Origin: Bacteroidota bacterium
GTDB lineage: Bacteria > Bacteroidota > Rhodothermia > Rhodothermales > UBA10348
Assembly: GCA_027620595.1 (NCBI GenBank)
Contig: JAQCDI010000146.1
Span: forward strand, 1-6,719
Length of the DNA: 6,719 bases
Direction of reading: 5' to 3'
How positions within the stretch are numbered: position 1 is the first letter of the stretch; every line of letters starts with the position of its first letter. Below, piece after piece: positions 6,250-6,719 of this stretch. Made by a program: the position numbers and the translations under genes. The notes below the pieces were generated by a model. That model was given only the letters and a program-made list of their open reading frames with translations. It was not told where the DNA came from and made no database searches.

Positions 6250-6719
6250 TCAGGCGCCGCTGCCCGGCAGCATGCCGCGGATGCCCTTGGCGCCGTCGAT
6301 GAACAGCTGCAGGTGCGGAAAAGGGATCTCGATATCTGCCGCCTTGAGCGCCTTGAAGATCTTTTCGGTGTATTCGGCCTTGATGGGCACTTCCACGGAC
6401 GAGTCCCGGACATGGAAGCGGAGCACCATGTTCACGCTGGAGGCGCCCAGTTCCACGGCCACGACGTCGGTCGGATAGTCAGCGGCAATCCGCGCATCGT
6501 CCCGGATGAGGTCCATCACCACGGACCGGGCGGCGTCGGTGGATTCCTTGTAGGCGATGCTGAACGGCACCTCGATGCGCAGGACCCCCAGCAGCGTGTG
6601 GTTGATGAGCTTCTGGTTGATCATCAGGTTGTTGGGCATCACCATGATCTCGTTGTTGAGCGTCCTGAGGCGCGTCGAGCGCAAGGTGATCTCCTGGATC
6701 GTCCCATAGGTGTTGTCCA
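6250..6719 (-). CDS. MscS-family small-conductance mechanosensitive channel, C-terminal part (5' end beyond window)
   Basis: MscS channels open under membrane tension to release solutes during osmotic downshock. Only the last 155 codons are present; the transmembrane helices and pore lie off the right edge. The visible part starts in the MscS beta domain, with YGTIQEITLRSTRLRTLNNE (4-23) and MPNNLMINQ, the classic strand ending in a Pro-Asn turn. It continues into the alpha/beta C-terminal domain (about 44-140) with AADIEIPFPHLQLFI near the end, a strongly conserved tail motif. The stop TGA (6252-6250) is 21 nt from the stop of the convergent cyclophilin gene. No extra regulatory domain follows the MscS core. 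Family is secure; paralogue type cannot be told without the N-terminus. Confidence 0.93.
   Translation of the reverse strand, partial: DNTYGTIQEITLRSTRLRTLNNEIMVMPNNLMINQKLINHTLLGVLRIEVPFSIAYKESTDAARSVVMDLIRDDARIAADYPTDVVAVELGASSVNMVLRFHVRDSSVEVPIKAEYTEKIFKALKAADIEIPFPHLQLFIDGAKGIRGMLPGSGA

Noticed and set aside
1..6719. CRISPR arrays, tRNA/rRNA genes, insertion sequences, phage or toxin-antitoxin genes
   Set aside because: No regularly spaced repeats, cloverleaf-like sequences, transposase motifs or small paired genes were seen; nearly all of the window is accounted for by the listed genes.

Overview
The window looks like chromosomal DNA of a high-GC, diderm bacterium. Four things point to a diderm: a Tat-exported MsrP with its MsrQ membrane partner, a LolD-like ABC exporter, an RND/HlyD-type adaptor, and a probable lipoprotein cyclophilin. 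No start codon has a well-placed Shine-Dalgarno sequence. Candidate promoters resemble the Bacteroidota -7 element (TAnnTTTG). Together with the high GC this fits the Rhodothermales side of Bacteroidota best, but that placement is inference and Gemmatimonadota or similar cannot be excluded from one window.

Left part, minus strand (read right to left from about 3082 to 1). An ABC-transporter ATPase (3082-2363) is followed after 2 nt by a 236-residue ORF (2360-1650). After a 162-nt gap come msrP (1487-567) and msrQ (567 to beyond base 1), which overlap by one base. The 236-residue ORF is the most notable object. Its first ~23 residues are the N-terminus expected of an FtsX/MacB-type permease, sitting exactly where the permease gene should follow the ATPase. 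From about residue 24 onward it is the C-terminal half of a HlyD-family periplasmic adaptor. The simplest reading is an in-frame deletion that removed nearly the whole permease and the front half of the adaptor, leaving an ATPase without its membrane partner.

Right part, plus strand. Divergent from the ATPase is a compact operon: 2,5-dioxovalerate (alpha-ketoglutaric semialdehyde) dehydrogenase (3192-4772), a TauE/SafE-family permease starting on the next base with GTG (4773-5552), and a cyclophilin-type peptidyl-prolyl isomerase with a lipoprotein-like leader (5575-6228). The dehydrogenase has its catalytic Cys and Glu, but valine where the cofactor-contacting lysine is expected. The window ends with the C-terminal part of a convergent MscS-family channel gene (6250 to beyond 6719).

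Themes are envelope stress and repair (MsrPQ, cyclophilin, MscS), export (broken ABC system, TauE/SafE) and sugar-acid oxidation. No RNA genes, CRISPR arrays, insertion sequences or phage genes were seen. The only gaps over 40 nt are 1488-1649 and the divergent region around 3083-3191; both are described below.
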